Shown in pieces: positions 26,701 to 40,094 of a stretch of 64,000 bases of DNA; position 1 is the first letter of the stretch; every line of letters begins with the position of its first letter. The stretch is taken from assembly GCA_963585895.1 (NCBI GenBank), contig OY757904.1, forward strand, positions 868,407 through 932,406, in the 5' to 3' direction. The stretch comes from Sepioteuthis lessoniana (lineage: Eukaryota; Mollusca; Cephalopoda; Myopsida; Loliginidae). The notes below the pieces were generated by a model that was not told the origin of the DNA, searched no databases, and saw nothing but the letters and a program-made list of their open reading frames with translations. The position numbers and the translations under genes are program-made.

Positions 26701-29700
26701 ATCGATGGGATTATACAGACAAGGATGACATTGTCGATGAGATAATACGGACAAGGATGACATTATAGATGAGATAATACAGACAAGGATGACATTATCA
26801 ATGAGATAATACAGACAAGGATGTCATTGTCGATGGGATAATACGGACAAGGATGACATTATTGATGGGATAATACGGACAAGGATGACATTATCGATGA
26901 GATAATACAGACAAGGATGACATTATTGATGGGATTATACAGACAAGGATGACATTATCGATGGGATAATACAGACAAGGATGACATTATTGATGGGATA
27001 ATATGGATAAGGATGACATTATCGATGAGATAATACAGACAAGGATGACATTATCGATGGGATAATACAGACAAGGATGACATTATCGATGAGATAATAC
27101 AGACAAGGATGACATTATCGATGAGATAATACTGCCAAGGATGACATTATTGATGGGATAATACGGACAAGGATGACATTATCGATGAGATAATACAGAC
27201 AAGGATGACATTATCGATGAGAAAATACAGACAAGGATGACATTATGGATGAGATAATAAAGACAAGGATGACATTATTGATGAGATAATACAGACAAGG
27301 ATGACATTATCAATGAGATAATACACACAAGGATGACATTATAGATGAGATAATACAGACAAGGATGACATTATCGATGGGATTATACAGACAAGGATGA
27401 AATTATTGATGGGATAATACAGACAAGGATGACATTATCGATGAGATAATACAGACAAGGATGACATTATCGTTGTTATTATACAGACAAGGATGACATT
27501 ATCGATGATATTATACAGACCAGGATGACATTATCGATGAGATAATACAGGCAAGGATGACATTATCGATGGGATAATTCAGACAAGGATGACTTTATCG
27601 ATGGGATTATACAGCCAAGGATGACATTATCGATGGGATAATACAGACAAGGATGACATTATCTATGGGATAATACAGACAAGGATGACATTATTGATGG
27701 GATTATACAGACAAGGATGACATTATCGATGGGATTATACAGACAAGGATGACATTATTGATGAGATAATACAGACAAGGATGACATTGTCGATGGGATA
27801 ATACGGACGAGGATGACATTGTCGATGAGATTATACAGCCAAGGATGACATTATCGTTGGGATAATATGGACAAGGATGACAATATTGATGAGATAATAC
27901 AGATAAGGATGACATTATCGATGGGATAATACGGACAAGGATGACATTATTGATGAGATAATACAGACAAGGATGACATTGTCGATGAGATTATACAGAC
28001 AAGGATGACATTATCGATGGGATAATACGGACAATTATGACATTATCGATGGGATTATACAGACAAGGATGACATTATCGATGGGATTATACAGACAAGG
28101 ATGACATTATCTATGGGATAATACAGACAAGGATTAAATTATCGATGAGATAATACAGACAAGGATGACATTATTGATGGGATTATACAGCCAAGGATGA
28201 CATTATTGATGGGATTATACAGACAAGGATGACATTATCGATGGGATAATACAGACAAAGATGACTTTGTCGATGAGATTATACAGACAAGGATGACAAT
28301 ATCGATGGGATGATACGGACAAGGATGTCATATCGATGGTATTATACAGACAAGGATGACATCATCGATGAGATAATACAGACAAGGATGACATTATCGA
28401 TGAGATAATACTGACAAGGATGACATTATTGATGGGATAATACGGACAAGGATGACATTATCGATGAGATAATACAGACAAGGATGACATTATCGATGAG
28501 ACAATACAGACAAGGATGACATTATCGATGAGATAATAAAGACAAGGATGACATTATTGATGAGATAATACAGACAAGGATGACATTATCGATGGGATAA
28601 TACAGACAAGGATGACATTATAGATGAGATAATACAGACAAGGATGACATTGTCGATAGGATAATACGGACAAGGATGACATTATCGATGGGATTAAACA
28701 GACAAGGATGACATTATCGATGAGATAATACAGACAAGGATGATATTATTGATGGGATAATACAGACAAGGATGAGATTGTCGATGGGATAATTCAGACA
28801 AGGATGACATTATCGATGGGATAATATAGACAAGGATGACATTATCGATGGGATTATACAGCCAAGGATGACATTATCTTGGAGAGAATACAGACAAGGA
28901 TGATATTATCGATTGGATTATACAGACAAAGATGACATTATCTTGGAGAGAATACAGACAAGGATGACATTATCGATGAGATAATACAGACAAGGATGAC
29001 ATCATTGATGGGATAATACAGACAAGGATGACATTATCGATGGGATTATACAGACAAGGATGACATTATTGATGGGATAATACAGAAAAGGATGACATTA
29101 TCGATGAGATAATACAGACAAGGATGACATTATCGTTGTTATTATACAGACAAGGATGACATTATCGATGATATTATACAGACCAGGATGACATTATCGA
29201 TGAGATAATACAGGCAAGGATGACATTATCGATGGGATAATTCAGACAAGGATGACATTATCGATGGGATTATACAGCCAAGGATGACATTATCGATGGG
29301 ATAATACAGACAAGGATGACATTATCTATGGGATAATACAGACAAGGTGTGACATTATTGATGGGATTATACAGACAAGGATGACATTATCGATGGGATT
29401 ATACAGACAAAGATGACATTATTGATGAGATAATACAGACAAGGATGACATTGTTGATGGGATAATACGGACGAGGATGACATTGTCGATGAGATTATAC
29501 AGACAAGGATGACATTATCGTTGGGATAATATGGACAAGGATGACATTATTGATGAGATAATACAGATAAGGATGACATTATCGATGGGATAATACAGAC
29601 AAGGATGACATTATCGATGAGATAATACAGACAAGGATGACATTGTCGATGAGATTATACAGACAAGGATGACATTATCGATGGGATAATACGGACAAGG

Positions 29701-32700
29701 ATGACATTATCGATGGGATTATACAGACAAGGATGACATTATCGATGATATAATACAGACAAGGATGTCATTATCGATTGGATAATACAGACAAGGATGA
29801 CATTATCGATGAGATAAGACAGACAAGGATGACATTATCGATGGGATTATACAGACAAGGATGACATTATCTATGGGATAATACAGACAAGGATTAAATT
29901 ATCGATGAGATAATACAGACAAGGATGACATTATCGATGGGATTATACAGCCAAGGATGACATTATTGATGGGATTATACAGACAAGGATGACATTATCG
30001 ATGGGATTATACAGACAAGGATGACATTATCGATGAGATTATACAGACAAGGATGACATTATCGATGGGATGATACGGACAAGGATGTCATTATCGATGG
30101 GATTATACAGACAAGGATGACATTATCGATGAGATAATACAGACAAGGATGACATTATCGATGGGATAATACAGACAAGGATGACATTATCGATGAGATA
30201 ATACAGACAATGATGTCATTGTCGATGGGATAATACAGACAAGGATGACATTATCGATGAGATAATACAGACAAGGATGACATTATCGATGGGACTATAC
30301 AGCCAAGGATGACATAATCGATGGGATAATACAGACAAGGATGACATTATCGATGGGATTATACAGCCAAGGATGACATTATCGATGGGATAATACAGAC
30401 AAGGATGATATTATCGATGGGATTATACAGACAAGGATGACATTATCGATGGGATAATACAGACAAGGATGATATTATCGATGGGATTATACAGACAAGG
30501 ATGACATTATCGATGTGATAATACCGACGAGGATGACATTGTCGATGGGATAATGCAGACAAGGATGACATTATCGATGAGATAATACAGACAAGGATGA
30601 CATTATTGATGGGATAATACGGATAAGGATGACATTGTCGATGGGATTATACAGAAAAGGATGACATTATCGATGAGATAATACAGACAAGAATGACATT
30701 ATCGATGAGATAATACAGACAAGGATGACATTGTCGATGGGATAATACAGACAAGGATGACATTATCGATAGGATTATACAGACAAGGATGACATTATCG
30801 GTGAAATAATACAGGCAAAGATGACATTATCGATGGGATAATGCAGACAAGGATGACATTCTTGATGGGATACTACAGACAAGGATGACATTATCGATAG
30901 GACAATGCAGACAAGGATGATATTATTGATGGGATAATACAGACAAGGATGACATTATCGATGGGATTTTACAGACAAGGATGACATTATCTTGGAGATA
31001 ATACAGACAAGGATTACATTATCAATGAGATAATACAGACAAGGATGACATTGTCGATGTGATTATACAGACAAGGATGACATTTTCTTGGAAAGAATAC
31101 AGACAAGGATGACATTATCGATGGGATAATACAGACAAGGATGACATTATTGATGAGATAATACAGACAAGGATGACATTATCGATGGGATTATACAGAC
31201 AGGGATGACATTATTGGTGGGATAATACAGACAATGATTACATTATCGATGTGATTATACAGACAAGGATGACATTTTCTTGGAAAGAATACAGACAAGG
31301 ATTACTTTATCGATGGGATAATACAGACAAGGATGACATTAATGATGAGATAATACAGACAAGGATGACATTATTGATGGGATAATACAGACAAGGATGA
31401 CATTATCGATGAGATAATACAGACAAGGATGACATTATCGTTGTTATTATACAGACAAGGATGACATTATCGATGATATTATACAGACCAGGATGACATT
31501 ATCGATGAGATAATACAGGCAAGGATGACATTATCGATGGGATAATGCAGACAAGGATGACATTATCGATGGGATCATACAGCCAAGGATGACATTATCG
31601 ATGGGATAATACAGACAAGGATGACATTATCTATGGGATAATACAGACAAGGATGACATTATTGATGGGATTATACAGACAAGGATGACATTATCGATGG
31701 GATTATACGGACGAGGATGACATTGTCGATGAGATTATACAGCCAAGGATGACATTATCGTTGGGATAATATGGACAAGGATGACATTATTGATGAGATA
31801 ATACAGATAAGGATGACATTATCGATGGGATAATACGGACAAGGATGACATTATCGATGAGATAATATAGACAAGGATGACATTGTCGATGAGATCATAC
31901 AGACAAGGATGATATTATCGATGGGATAATACAGACAAGGATGACATTATCGATGGGATTATACAGACAAGGATGACATTATCGACGATATAATACAGAC
32001 AAGGATGACATTATCGATTGGATAATACAGACAAGGATGACATTATCGATGGGATAAGACAGACAAGGATGACATTATCGATGGGATTATACAGACAAGG
32101 ATGACATCATCTATGGGATAATACAGACAAGGATTAAATTATCGATGAGATAATACAGACAAGGATGACATTATCGATGGGATTATACAGCCAAGGATGA
32201 CATTATTGATGGGATTATAAAGACAAGGATGACATTATCGATGGGATTATACAGACAAGGATGACATTATCGATGAGATAATACAGACAAGGATGACTTT
32301 GTCGATGAGATTATACAGACAAGGATGACATTATCGATGGGATGATACGGACAAGGATGTCATTATCAATGGGATTATACAGACAAGGATGACATTATCG
32401 ATGAGATAATACAGACAAGGATGACATTATCGATGGGATAATACAGACAAGGATGACATTATCGATGAGATAATACAGACAATGATGACATTGTCGATGG
32501 GATAATACAGACAAGGATGACATTAAAGATGAGATAATACAGACAAGGATGACATTATCGATGGGATTATACAGCCAAGGATGACATAATCGATGGGATA
32601 ATACAGACAAGGATGACATTATCGATGGGATTATACAGCCAAGGATGACATTATCGATGGGATAATACAGACAAGGATGATATTATCGATGGGATTATAC

Positions 32701-34571
32701 AGACAAGGATGACATTATCGATGGGATAATGCAGACAAGGATGATATTATCGATGGGATTATACAGACAAGGATGACATTATCGATGTGATAATACAGAC
32801 GAGGATGACATTGTCGATCGGATAATGCAGACAAGGATGACATTATCGATGAGATAATACAGACAAGGATGACATTATTGATGGGATAATAATGATAAGG
32901 ATGACATTGTCGATGGGATTATACAGAAAAGGATGACATTATCGATAAGATAATACAGACAAGAATGACATTATCGATGAGATAATACAGACAAGGATGA
33001 CATTGTCGATGGGATAATACAGACAAGGATGACATTATCGATAGGATTATACAGACAAGGATGACATTATCGGTGAGATAATACAGGCAAGGATGACATT
33101 ATCGATGGGATGATACGGACAAGGATGTCATTATCAATGGGATTATACAGACAAGGATGACATTATCGATGAGATAATACAGACAAGGATGACATTATCG
33201 ATGGGATAATACAGACAAGGATGACATTATCGATGAGATAATACAGACAATGATGACATTGTCGATGGGATAATACAGACAAGGATGACATTATCGATGA
33301 GATAATACAGACAAGGATGACTTTGTCGATGAGATTATACAGACAAGGATGACATTATCGATGGGATGATACGGACAAGGATGTCATTATCAATGGGATT
33401 ATACAGACAAGGATGACATTATCGATGAGATAATACAGACAAGGATGACATTATCGATGGGATAATACAGACAAGGATGACATTATTGATGAGATAATAC
33501 AGACAATGATGACATTGTCGATGGGATAATACAGACAAGGATGACATTAAAGATGAGATAATACAGACAAGGATGACATTATCGATGGGATTATACAGCC
33601 AAGGATGACATAATCGATGGGATAATACAGACAAGGATGACATTATCGATGGGATTATACAGCCAAGGATGACATTATCGATGGGATAATACAGACAAGG
33701 ATGATATTATCGATGGGATTATACAGACAAGGATGACATTATCGATGGGATAATGCAGACAAGGATGATATTATCGATGGGATTATACAGACAAGGATGA
33801 CATTATCCCTGTGATAATACAGACGAGGATGACATTGTCGATCGGATAATGCAGACAAGGATGACATTATCGATGAGATAATACAGACAAGGATGACATT
33901 ATTGATGGGATAATAATGATAAGGATGACATTGTCGATGGGATTATACAGAAAAGGATGACATTATCGATGAGATAATACAGACAAGAATGACATTATCG
34001 ATGAGATAATACAGACAAGGATGACATTGTCGATGGGATAATACAGACAAGGATGACATTATCGATAGGATTATACAGACAAGGATGACATTATCGGTGA
34101 GATAATACAGGCAAGGATGACATTATCGATGGGATAATGCAGACAAGGATGACATTCTTGATGGGATACTACAGACAAGGATGACATTATCGATAGGACA
34201 ATGCAGACAAGGATGATATTATTGATGGGATAATACAGACAAGGATGACAATATCGATGGGATTTTGCAGACAAGGATGACATTATCTTGGAGATAATAC
34301 AGACAAGGATTACATTATCAATGAGATAATACAGACAAGGATGACATTGTCGATGTGATTATACAGACAAGGATGACATTTTCTTGGAAAGAATACAGAC
34401 AAGGATGACATTATCGATGGTATAATACAGAGAAGGATGACATTATTGATGAGATAATACAGACAAGGATGACATTATCGATGGGATTATACAGACAGGG
34501 ATGACATTATTGGTGGGATAATATAGACAATGATTACATTATCGATGGGATTATACAGACAAGGATGACAT
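23757..34571. repeat. 32-bp satellite array, about 10.8 kb (about 338 units)
   Basis: The typical unit is GACATTATCGATGGGATAAT followed by ACAGACAAGGAT, 32 bp, repeated head to tail with no insertion of other DNA. Units differ mainly at a few sites: GATAAT versus GATTAT, GGGAT versus GAGAT, ATCGAT versus ATTGAT or ATCAAT, ACAGAC versus ACGGAC or ACAGCC. Blocks recur at exact multiples of 32 bp. Rare indels occur (near 28328 and 29346). The left edge is more diverged; the right edge stops in mid-unit. Since 32 is not a multiple of 3, the minus-strand frames of 70-138 codons inside it are periodic artefacts. No function can be read from sequence; candidates are heterochromatin or a long non-coding satellite transcript. 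Confidence 0.98.
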
Positions 34572-36612
34572 TTGAATAAATCAATAGCATTCTTATCAAT
34601 GATGACCCAGAGTGATTCTGTGAGAACAAATCATATTAAGGTCAATATTGACAGAACATTGCAAAATCGTAAATGTATGTTATGAACATATAGATGAAAC
34701 TGTCATTCAAAAACCAGCGAGATATTTACAACTCAAAATCTATTTGAACTATCATCAAATGTCAAGCTCTTTAATTAGAAATTAACGAAAAGAAAAATAA
34801 CCCCAATAGAAATTAAAATATGCATGATACATTGCAGGAATAAGCACATAAAACATTTTGTTTGATGTATTAGTATTATTATTAACCATATTAAATGCCG
34901 TTTTGATTATTATCAAAACATCAAAGTCTCATTTGGATGTTTGAAAATTACTCTTTTGAATTATTTGAAAATATAAAAGAATGTTTAGTCAATAACAAAT
35001 ATTTTCATCATGATTCTAGAAAATTTACATAATTGTCTCTCAGTTCAGTTACTAAGTTACTTTAAAAAATTACCCGTTACACGAAAATGACTAACATTAA
35101 GATTACTCCAGCTTATCAAGTATCTAGAGACAGCAGTTTGTATATCTTGCCAAGATACGTGTTGTAGAATTAGATTCTCGTCGTGTTCTTCCGCTCACCA
35201 CATAAAATATTTATCTTTATCACTTCGCTAAGTTGAACATTTTTTTGCTAGAAACACCATTTCGCTTGTTTCTAATTCACAATATTTTACATATACAACT
35301 ATCTTATCGGTATTTTATTCAGTGAAACCTTCATTTGGTAATAAGTATTCTAATAAATGTTCATATGAACGTATATATCAATATATATTCAGTTTATAAT
35401 TTGAGTCGCATTTCATTAAACATTTCCGTATTCATATACATTTTAAAGAGATTTTTATATAAAATCCTCGCTTTAACATCCGTAGTTACCCAGAAAGAGG
35501 TATTTTGTGTATTCATGTAGTTAATCTATGACAGCGCAGTGACAGTCGTTTTTATCCACTATACGCACATATTTACAAAATGGACATCGAAATTAAGCCA
35601 GACATATTTCCAAGCAGTTACATTGTTACGTTATATTGAAGTTTGTTCGAATAGGACAATACAACATTGAATTTTTACTCGTTGTTCTTGGTTGTAAAAT
35701 TTATATATGGCTTTTATAATTGTAACTTCATGGTTTTATGTTGGTAGACTTTATTACAAATCTGGCTCAAGTTGTTTTTGTTTCGATTAGAATAACTTGG
35801 ATTTAAAGGAGCGTATGAGCGACTGTTCTTAAGAACTCTCTAAAAATAATTGTAAAATCTATAACACTGAGAGAAAACAAAAATCTATTGATCCGAATGA
35901 GAGTTAGAGGAACTCTAAATAATTTTAGAATATACAGTTATCTTTTGGGTTAAAAAAACTGAAATACACTTGTCCACATCACATTTACCTATCCTGATTA
36001 CCCAACATCGAAAAGAACTTAAAGCGTCTATCTTTCAAGTAACCAAGCAGTTTTGACTGAGATAGAAAAAGACTCTAAAAAAACAAACAAACAAACAAAC
36101 AAACAAACGAAGAAAAAATGAAAAAGCAAAATGAAACAAAACAAAACAAAACAAACAAAATACACCCCCCAACCTTGAAACAATATAGAAAAAAGTTCTG
36201 ACATTTTTTCCCTGCGAGATATAAAACTTAAAATCATTTCAACAAAAGTTTTTTGACTTTTAAGAGGAAAAAATCTGACGCTTCAGTTTCTGTGTGTTTC
36301 ATAATTATCCTTTTTTTAAATTATGTTTGCCATTATTTCGAGAGTAGAAGAGATCATAATCATAAGATGACTTATCCAGGGATTTTGATGGATAAGACAT
36401 TAATTCCCAACAAAAGATTTGCAACTTACCTTATTCAATGCGAGTGATATTTGGAAGATAAGCAATTATCTTGAAGAAAAACACTGTTTTTTTACACTGT
36501 ATGCATCTGGGTCTGCACATTTTGATTTCTTTGAAGATGTGCAGCGTATATATGAGCACTGATTCTTGTTACAGATTGTAGCAATTCGTTATGCACAATA
36601 TCAGAGTTATTC

Positions 36613-36614
<2 letters not shown>
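34572..36614. other. AT-rich single-copy-looking DNA
   Basis: Only short frames without domains. A CAAA/AAACA-rich simple tract lies at about 36078-36165. Confidence 0.5.

Positions 36615-36671
<57 letters not shown>
36615..36671 (+). repeat. (CA)n microsatellite
   Basis: About 28 CA dinucleotides. Confidence 0.97.
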
Positions 36672-36672
<1 letters not shown>

Positions 36673-37276
36673 GAGCTTTTTATTGATGAAATTCTGGTCG
36701 GAGAGTTTTAGGTCAAGCCTTATTTGTAGTTTGTCAGGCGTAGGATCATTTTTGATTGTTGTAAAAACGCATTGTTTTATCATCGGGAAATGATTGATTG
36801 AAAATCGCTTCATTCTTTTGACGTAAAAGAAGTGACAAGTCTATTGTGATATGATGCTGCTTGTTTTGTCTTCTTCTTAGGGTAGCGATTTCCCTGATGT
36901 GCATCTTTTTCCGATGAGAGGCGGATGCAAATATCTTGTTTCATCGATTACGTTGAAGGTGAATGTAAGCATCTGACAACGTGTGTAGCAGATTAAATTA
37001 AATCTTAAGTTTTTCACCATCAACGCTGATCGTCTTGTTACAAGAACCATTTTCATTCCTATTGGAAAATATTTTAGCAATCCAGTCACAAACTTCACTA
37101 TCACCAAGCACTTTACAATATCTTACAGGTTACTTCAAATGCATTAATGTGAGTTTTACATTTTTATGGTAAATAAGATTTCAGTCGACTTTTGAAATAT
37201 CTTGTTAATTTCAGTTATGAATATGGTAGATATATTCTTTTGAAAGTTATTTGGATATGAATAATGTGTGTACATA
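36672..37276. other. Intergenic stretch; short unassigned frame
   Basis: A minus-strand frame of 76 codons (36877-37107) has mixed composition but no motif I recognise. Nothing else is supported. Confidence 0.35.
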
Positions 37277-37550
37277 TTTACCCAACCCCTCCACCACGGA
37301 CATGATTTGACACATGATCAATTTTAAAACGGTGTAAAGCAGGTTTGAAGTTGGAATTTTCCTTCTTCTAGACTGGTTGCCTAAACAAAGCTAAAGCACA
37401 ATGTATTACTATTTACCCATCAGATGGATTTATGCCTATTCCAAAGGGTATTTGCGTGAACTAAAAAGCTAACAGCTTTGTCTAGGGTTTGAACTCGGGT
37501 CGTCGATTCCATTATCCTTTGACGATAACTGCTCCACTAAGCTAATCTCC
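37277..37550 (-). repeat. tRNA-derived SINE, family 1, minus strand
   Basis: On the minus strand TAGCTTAGTGG (a perfect A-box fit, 37533-37543) is followed by GACCCGAGTTCAAACC (B box, about 37487-37502), AATACCCTTTGGAA, a TGGGTAAATAGTAATA body and a 3' GGAGGGGTTGGGTAAATA end. It has the best polymerase III promoter in the window and the same tail as the copy at 5109. Confidence 0.75.
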
Positions 37551-38239
37551 AAATTATGAAAATTGTGCGCAGGCTACATGTGCAGGCTACATTTGCCTGT
37601 TACATGTCCAGGTGACATATGCAGGCTACTAGTAAAAAGAGTAAATTGAAAACCAAATATTTATTTTTCACTGTACTAGATCGAATCGGAAGAATCCAAG
37701 TCAACAAAGTTGTGATGCGCCATTCTTCTGAGCTAGAATTATCTGCCTTGCATTAGAAGGTTATTGGATTAAATCAGGTAAGGACACCCGTCTTGGGTCC
37801 AATGAAAATAAGCAACTATTTAACTCACAAAGCAAGCCAGTTCAAAAATGTCTATATACGCGCACACATATCCGTTTTTTTTAAATATCTAGCGCATAGA
37901 CATGTAACCAAAATTAAAGACTCAACTTTAAAATTATCATGTGACTTATTTCATTGAAAAATCTTCTCCGTTGATGGGAGTTGAACGTATTCTCCATTTA
38001 AACCCCTGCTGGGAAATATGATAATCACATAATTGATTTATTGAAGATACAGTTCCATTTTATCCATTTGTCTATAGAATCGTTGTCGCTTAAAGTTTTA
38101 GGGAAGTATTTTTGGTTGACAAAGAAATTAATGTATTGAAGGTCGGGTGGGATAGTGCTGAAGGTTAGAAAAAATACCATGGAATCCTTTAACAACACAG
38201 ACTTTCAGAGATCGAATTCTAGCCTGGTTTCTCATTTTT
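37551..38239. other. Intergenic stretch with scattered SINE-like pieces
   Basis: The ACATGTGCAGGCTACATTTG region (37577-37630) is a short tandem of a 17-20-bp GCAGGCTACAT motif. No gene is seen. Confidence 0.45.
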
Positions 38240-38600
38240 AGGTTGCACGAGGTATTTTTGGATCGTTGAGAGATAAGAAGACGAACCTCATTCTGGTCAA
38301 CCGGTCAGTTTAGGAACTGAGAAAAATGCGATAAATGTGAGGAGGATTCGCATCATATTTGATCGATATTTGATGATGATAATGATTGCTGGCGTATTAA
38401 CATTGATCAGCTGATTTTTGTGACCCAAAGTATTTTTGGATAGTCAAGAAACTAAAAAATAAACACTGTTCTGGTCAACTGGTCACTTTACGAATCGAGG
38501 AAAATGCAAGAAAAGAGGATTCCAATCAGATCTAATCGACAGTTAATGATGAGAATAATTGATTGAGGAATTAAAATTGATCATCGGATTTTGAATCAGA
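38240..38600 (+). repeat. About 178-bp tandem duplication
   Basis: GTATTTTTGGAT recurs at 38252 and 38430; both are followed by TTCTGGTCAAC(C/T)GGTCA and GAGGATTC(G/C)(C/A)A. More diverged pieces (38105, 39100, 39230) may be further units. The class is unknown. Confidence 0.6.
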
Positions 38601-40080
38601 CTTGTACACCCCCTCCCCAAAAAACAAAATACATCTCCAAAATAAAAAGAACAAAAACACAAACAAAACAAAAAGCAAATAAATAAATAAATAAATTGAT
38701 AAGATCATTGATTGTTTATCCCATTAAATTTTGTTGGCGTTAATCGTAAGTGTTGTGCATCCAACTTTATTGATGGAGGAGTTTGTGCTTGCAAAATGTC
38801 AATGGAAGGTAGATTCGATTTTTATAAGGAACCACATTAAGAATCTTCTGAATACAATATCCAGGCTGAAAAACAAGTAGTAAATGTTGTAGGCAAGAAA
38901 ATATCAAATAGTCAATACGGTCGTTCGAACTGTCCACTGGTAAAACTGGTAGATTGAGAAATTATTAAAATCTTGTTCTAGATCAGTGAAAAATATTGAA
39001 GTTGATAGGCGTATCTATAATTAATCAAACACTGGCTACGGTTTCAACGTCTCAAGCTAAGACATTAGAAGAATTAAAAATATAAAAAGGGAGACAATTC
39101 ATGTTAGTGATAATACTAATGAGAATTGTGCTGAAGATTAAGAGAATTCATATTATATCCAATCGATGCTTTAAAGGAATCTTTGGGTAATGGTGGCAAA
39201 TCCCAGAGTATGACGAAAATGCCGTGAGAAAATAGATAAAGATATTTTTCCACGAGTGAGAAATTTGTGGAATATTAAACTAATATAAGGAGTTGGAAAT
39301 TTCATGATTCAGTCGTATGACCAACGATTTATTCAGAAAAGCGACTTAAAATTACAAGATTTTGAAAACTATTAAAAAAGAATTTTTGTTTATTAGAAGG
39401 AAACGAAAAAAAAAAAAAAAAGAGTTAAATGGCAAATGGAAAAACACTCTAAATAAGTCATACATATTTGTTGGGTAATGTCCAACGATCGGGATGTCTA
39501 GTTCGGGTTGAATTCCGGAGTAACAGTTTGCGAGACTTATGCACAAAATTAGCAGCTTACTGAAGATGATCCACAATAGTAGTTTAGTTTTTATAGATTA
39601 ATTGGATACCGTTAGTAAAAGCTTTAACAAAAGTATCTTTAAAATAATAAAACTAACATTGGTTTTGAAATGGAATAATAATGAGAATAATGTTCAGAAC
39701 CAGAATATTGTATGGTGATGATGATATTTTTTAGAACAAAGTGAATTCATTAGTATTGAGAAGAATGCACTGGATAAAAACCTTTATATGTGTCCAATAT
39801 ACTGAACATTTAGTCAAGGATACTATGTTGTCATTGATTAATGAAATAATTCAATTCCTTTTGGGAATCTTAAGCCAATAATGAGTGTCTGGGATTAAAA
39901 AATACACATCTAAAAGTAATAATTAAGCGCAGATTAAATTATCGCTGTGTAAAAGAGAAAAGTGCGAATCAAACATCTCTAAGCAAACGCAGGTAAATTA
40001 TTTTTATCACACGGCTAGAAAGCAAAAGTAGCATCCATTGGTTATTGAGTATTATTATTATTATTATTATTTACTCCTCT
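38601..40080. other. AT-rich stretch; possible signal-peptide-like frame
   Basis: A minus-strand frame (39576 down to 39352) starts MWIIFSKLLILCISLANCYS, which has the charge, hydrophobic core and small-residue pattern of a secretory signal, followed by GIQPELDIPIVGHYPTN. After about 50 residues it runs into a poly-T-encoded Phe stretch. It could be a first coding exon of a secreted peptide or chance. Nothing else is recognised. Confidence 0.25.
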
Positions 40081-40094
40081 AGAGTCTTTCACAT

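Noticed and set aside
23757-34571. Could the 32-bp array be a CRISPR array?
   Set aside because: There are no spacers: the whole 32 bp repeats with point variants, and the rest of the window is clearly eukaryotic.
23757-34571. Telomere or CENP-B-box satellite
   Set aside because: No TTAGGG-type repeats and no recognisable CENP-B box in the unit; a centromeric role cannot be read from sequence.
36877-37107. 76-codon minus-strand frame
   Set aside because: Mixed composition but no domain, splice sites or context that I can support.
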